Positions 60,751 to 64,000 of a DNA stretch of 64,000 bases are shown here, piece by piece. This DNA comes from JBGPTF01 sp041490445. GTDB taxonomy: Bacteria > Acidobacteriota > Terriglobia > Acidiferrales > UBA7541. A model generated the notes under the pieces. It searched no databases. It worked only from the letters and a program-made list of their open reading frames with translations, and was not told where the DNA came from. The DNA is taken from contig JBGPTF010000004.1 of NCBI GenBank assembly GCA_041490445.1, positions 62,001 to 126,000 on the forward strand, read 5' to 3'. A program made the position numbers and the translations under genes. Numbering within the stretch: the stretch's first letter is position 1; each line of letters begins with the position of its first letter.

Positions 60751-62423
60751 TTCTCCACCAGGTAGCTGCCGATCACCAGCGCGTCTATTCCCGAGCTGAA
60801 GAATGTGCGCACGGCGTCGGTCGGCGTCATCACAATCGGCTCGCCGCGCAAATTAAATGACGTATTCAGGACCACGGGCACGCCTGTCAGGCAGCCAAAC
60901 TCCTTGATTAGTTTCCAGTAGAGCGGGTTCACGTCCGCCTCGACCGTTTGCGGCCGCGCGCTGCCGTCCACGTGCGTGACCGCGGGTATCACGCCGCGCT
61001 TTTCCGGTTTCACCTGCGCCGTCAGAATCATAAACGGTGAATCCGTGGCCGACTCGAGATAGTCGCCCGCAGCTTCAGCCAGCATCGCCGGAGCGAACGG
61101 TCGCCACCATTCGCGAAACTTCACTGCGTTGTTCACTTTCGCATTCATTTCAGGATCGCGCGCGTCCGCCAGAATCGAGCGGTTGCCCAGCGCGCGCGGG
61201 CCAAACTCCATTCGTCCCTGAAACCATCCCAGGATTTTCCCCCCCGCGAGCAACTCCGCCGCTGTTTTCGCGGGATCGTCCAGCCGCGAGCAGCGCAGCT
61301 TGTACGTGCGCAGCGCCTTCTCGATCTCTTCCTCCGTGAACTGCGGCCCGAAGTAGGCGTGCCTCATCTTGTGCACCGGCAGTGCCTGGCCGTTTGCGAG
61401 GTAGGGCGCGAGCGCCGCTCCCAGGCACACGCCGTCATCGCCCGAAGCCGGTTGGACAAAGATTTGCTCCGCTAGCCCCGAGGAAAGAATCTTTCCGTTC
61501 GCTTTGGAATTGAGCGCTACGCCGCCGGCAAGGCACACATTGCGGCATCCCGTTTTCTCGACGGCACGCTGGGCCAGCCGCAGCATCGCTCGCTCGCAGC
61601 AATCCTGCACCGCGAACGCGACGTTCTTGCAGCGGTCGTCAATCTCGCTTTCCGGAACGCGCTGCGGCCCCAGCCTCGCCGCGATGGCTGCCGTTGAGCT
61701 CGTGCCGTTGCCGAGCAACAACCGTGGCAGTACGCGATAGGGATTCTCATCGGGCTGGATGAACGCGCGCAGGTCCACTCCCGGCTCGCCATACGGCGCC
61801 AGGCCCATCACCTTCCATTCGTCGCTGTTCGGCCGGAAGCCGAGGTATTCAGTGAACGACGCGTAGAAAAGCCCCAGCGAATTCGGCCACTGTATCGTTT
61901 CGATGTGTTCGAGGCGGCCGCCGCGGCCGTGCCAGAGCGACGACGCCTCCCACGCACCTCGGCCGTCCACGATGATGATCGCGGCATCCTCGAAGCCCGA
62001 ATACGCGTAGGCGCTGATGGCGTGCGCCAGGTGATGATCCACGAAGCGCACCCGCGCCTTTGTTGGGCCGAACGCTTCTTCGAAGCGTTCTTGCCCGCCA
62101 CCTTGATGCCACATGCTCGCGAAGTAGCGAGTGGAATTCAGCAGGTTCAAGTAGCTGGCCGGTTGTTGCCCGCGCAGATAGCAGCCGAGATCGTGGCGAT
62201 AAAGCGCTCCGGGCGCCGACCAGCCGAAGCATACGAACTCCAGGTCGTTCGGTTGTAGCTTCGCGAACTCCAGGCAGGCGCGGATCGAGAGAACAGGGAA
62301 TCGCGCGTCGTGTTTGACGCGGCTCAGCCGCTCCTCCGCCACTGCGAACAGCACTTCGCCGTCCCGCACCAAGCAGGCCGACGAATCGTGCATCTGCGAA
62401 TAGTTGATCCCGAGCGTAATCAC
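60747..62423 (-). CDS. NodU/CmcH-type carbamoyltransferase, third copy
   Basis: A 558-aa carbamoyltransferase. It begins ITLGINYSQMHDSSACLV; the metal site has HHLAH, then CLAGGVALNSKANG and ASGDDG. The C-terminal domain has GWFQGRMEFGPRALGNRS and VLNTSFNLRGEPIV. GTG 62423 is chosen because it overlaps the methyltransferase stop (GTGA); the frame is open further upstream but that would be within the neighbour. It is coupled to the HAD-UbiA gene. Its acceptor is probably the same glycan. Confidence 0.9.
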   Translation of the reverse strand: MITLGINYSQMHDSSACLVRDGEVLFAVAEERLSRVKHDARFPVLSIRACLEFAKLQPNDLEFVCFGWSAPGALYRHDLGCYLRGQQPASYLNLLNSTRYFASMWHQGGGQERFEEAFGPTKARVRFVDHHLAHAISAYAYSGFEDAAIIIVDGRGAWEASSLWHGRGGRLEHIETIQWPNSLGLFYASFTEYLGFRPNSDEWKVMGLAPYGEPGVDLRAFIQPDENPYRVLPRLLLGNGTSSTAAIAARLGPQRVPESEIDDRCKNVAFAVQDCCERAMLRLAQRAVEKTGCRNVCLAGGVALNSKANGKILSSGLAEQIFVQPASGDDGVCLGAALAPYLANGQALPVHKMRHAYFGPQFTEEEIEKALRTYKLRCSRLDDPAKTAAELLAGGKILGWFQGRMEFGPRALGNRSILADARDPEMNAKVNNAVKFREWWRPFAPAMLAEAAGDYLESATDSPFMILTAQVKPEKRGVIPAVTHVDGSARPQTVEADVNPLYWKLIKEFGCLTGVPVVLNTSFNLRGEPIVMTPTDAVRTFFSSGIDALVIGSYLVEK

Positions 62424-63226
62424 GGCTTCGACCCGCTGATCTTTTTTCCCCAGCACCAGGCCATCGGCGTGCCCTCGCCCATCACGTGGGTTTCCGAGGC
62501 GCCGGCCACGTGCAGCGTGACGCGCACTGCGGCGGCTTCCACCGCAGCGCCTCGCCAGCTCTTTCCCGCCATCGCAGGGTCCAGGCGCAGCAGCGACGCC
62601 GCGGCGCGGCTGGCTCGCTCGAGCCCGATCGCCCAGAGCGCGTCCACGAAGCCCCACGCCGCGCGCCCCTTCCAGTTCATCGTCGGCAGGGAAGCGCCGT
62701 TGAACTGAAACAGAAACAATCCGCCGGGCTTCAACACCCTCAGCATTTCACGAATCATCCCGAGGACGAATTCCGGCGTCGGCAAATGCTGCAACACAAG
62801 ATAGCTGAACACGAAATCGCAGGCGCCGCCTTCCACGCACGCCAGCGTCGCTCCGTCGCCCTGAATCCACCGGACGTTCGGAACATGCGCAAGATATTCC
62901 CGGCCGCGCTTCAGCATTTCGCTCGCCGCGTCAAACGCCAGGACCCGGGCAAACCGCTGCGCAAAGCTGCGCGTCATCCGCCCGGCGCCGCAGCCGACTT
63001 CGAGCATTGTCTTTCCCGTCGCTTGGCAGCCCGCCTGCCGCAGAATGGGCTCGACCAGCTTCTCGTAATCCTGCTCGCCGGATGAAAAAAACGATTCCGG
63101 ATCCCAGCCCTTCTGCCAGCTCGCAATGTAAAAAAACGCGTCCTTGCGCGCGCGCGCGTTCCAATCGCGCTGCATCACCTGCGCCAGCCGTGCTCGTTCC
63201 TCGCGATCTTGCGCTTGGTCCTTCAT
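62420..63226 (-). CDS. class I SAM-dependent methyltransferase
   Basis: A 268-aa methyltransferase with motif I MLEVGCGAGRMTRSFA, the acidic residue in AFDAASEML, SYLVLQHLP and RVLKPGGLFLFQFNG. Similar proteins stand in many glycan loci. The start ATG 63226 overlaps the FkbM stop as ATGA, and its stop overlaps the carbamoyltransferase GTG. The target is unknown; sugar O-methylation is likely. Confidence 0.85.
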   Translation of the reverse strand: MKDQAQDREERARLAQVMQRDWNARARKDAFFYIASWQKGWDPESFFSSGEQDYEKLVEPILRQAGCQATGKTMLEVGCGAGRMTRSFAQRFARVLAFDAASEMLKRGREYLAHVPNVRWIQGDGATLACVEGGACDFVFSYLVLQHLPTPEFVLGMIREMLRVLKPGGLFLFQFNGASLPTMNWKGRAAWGFVDALWAIGLERASRAAASLLRLDPAMAGKSWRGAAVEAAAVRVTLHVAGASETHVMGEGTPMAWCWGKKISGSKP

Positions 63227-64000
63227 ACCTTGAACCCTGCGGCTTGGAGCGCCGTCAGCGACGCATCCACTTCGCCGGCTTGCACGGCGAGCACTTCGTT
63301 CGCCGTGATTTCAGCGTTGCCGCTCGCGCGAAGGAGTTGTGGCCAGCCGAGTCCGATGAGTTCGTAGCCCGATCGGCGCAGCCCTTCGCTCAGCTCCCGC
63401 GCGGACGAGCCCGCTTGTCGCAGAACCACGTCGTTCAATTCCAGAATCAGCATGGGCCGCAAAATTCTGAGCAGTCCCTGCGCACCGCGCAGAATCGCAG
63501 GCTCGGATCCCTCGGCATCCACCTTGATCAAACGAATCGCGCTGACCTTCGCCGCAGCCAGCCACTCATCGAGCGAGACAGCCTCGACCTCCACATGCTC
63601 GCCCTGATGAAAATCTCGCACTGCCGTGACCGAGCCCCAGCCCGACTCGTGCGCGTGCGACGTGCGCTCGAACGTCAGGCGTCCGCTGCATTCCCAGACG
63701 GCGCGATGCGCCGCCGTGGTCCACGGAAACGGGCGGCAATGTTCCGCCAGCCGCGCGAAGTTTTCTGGATCGGCTTCGAAGGCGAAGACGCGCCCGCTTG
63801 CGCCTACCAGGCTTGCGGCCACGGTCGCATGAAAGCCGATATGCGCGCCGGCGTCGAGATACACATCGCCGGGCCGCAGAAGCGCCTGCAGACACTTCTG
63901 CACGTGCGGCTCGTAGCAGCCGCCCCACATCAGCCGTTCGATCCGGTCGCGCAAGTTCACCCGCAGCGAAACGCCAGGCGCCGGCGAACAGTTTCCCCAG
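63223..64000 (-). CDS. FkbM family methyltransferase (5-prime end cut by window edge)
   Basis: At least 259 codons are visible. The FkbM domain is recognised by VYLDAGAHIGFHATVAA (motif I), AFEADPENF, KVDAEGSEPAIL and ILELND. A GTG at 63960 could be a start, but the frame stays open to the window end and the segment VSLRVNLRDRIERLMWGG looks like the normal strand-helix preceding motif I. The gene therefore probably begins beyond position 64000. It is expected to methylate a sugar hydroxyl or similar group. Confidence 0.82.
   Translation of the reverse strand, partial: WGNCSPAPGVSLRVNLRDRIERLMWGGCYEPHVQKCLQALLRPGDVYLDAGAHIGFHATVAASLVGASGRVFAFEADPENFARLAEHCRPFPWTTAAHRAVWECSGRLTFERTSHAHESGWGSVTAVRDFHQGEHVEVEAVSLDEWLAAAKVSAIRLIKVDAEGSEPAILRGAQGLLRILRPMLILELNDVVLRQAGSSARELSEGLRRSGYELIGLGWPQLLRASGNAEITANEVLAVQAGEVDASLTALQAAGFKV

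Overview
The window looks like a chromosomal segment of a GC-rich, Gram-negative diderm, most likely a member of the Acidobacteriota. The lptD gene shows an LPS-type outer membrane. The DUF5916 outer-membrane protein, the very large Ig-repeat lipoprotein, the 71-aa double CxxC protein and the many ATG/GTG/TTG starts all fit that phylum. The phylum call is an inference from gene content; no rRNA or tRNA gene was found to test it.

Left part (1-20.2 kb) holds mixed core genes. A zinc-ribbon gene runs off the left edge, divergent from lptD, which is followed by an amidase. A tightly overlapped minus-strand lipid operon (CDP-alcohol phosphatidyltransferase, HAD phosphatase, PAP2/AUR1-like) follows. 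It diverges from a periplasmic thiol-redox operon (ccdA, TlpA-like lipoprotein, frataxin-like cyaY, DsbD alpha-domain protein). Then come gltX, a GAF/GGDEF/HD-GYP cyclic-di-GMP enzyme, an OsmC protein, an MBL-fold protein with two rhodanese domains, the DUF5916 protein and fabH.

Middle part (20.2-30.3 kb) starts with a 1360-aa Ig-repeat lipoprotein that has its own promoter and rho-independent terminator. Several small or uncharacterised proteins follow. UDP-xylose synthase-like and UDP-glucose dehydrogenase genes supply UDP-sugars (UDP-Glc to UDP-GlcA to UDP-Xyl). A YdcF-like protein and a small zinc-binding protein close this part.

Right part (30.3-64 kb) is a polysaccharide or glycoconjugate locus read almost entirely on the minus strand. 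Start and stop codons overlap at many junctions. It holds three NodU/CmcH-type carbamoyltransferases, a geranylgeranyl-reductase-like flavoprotein, a WecA-type initiating transferase, two sugar epimerases, at least seven GT4-like glycosyltransferases, two multi-spanning GT-C-like proteins, an O-antigen ligase-like protein, asparagine synthase, a transglutaminase-like protein and five methyltransferases. No flippase, chain-length regulator or exosortase was recognised, so the locus is probably longer than the window.

The most interesting sub-system is at 56.1-64 kb. A HAD-UbiA fusion, a DprE1-like oxidase and an AftB-like GT-C protein lie next to a carbamoyltransferase and two methyltransferases. 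This set resembles the polyprenyl-phosphate-arabinofuranose route of mycobacteria, here apparently used to build a carbamoylated and methylated glycan.
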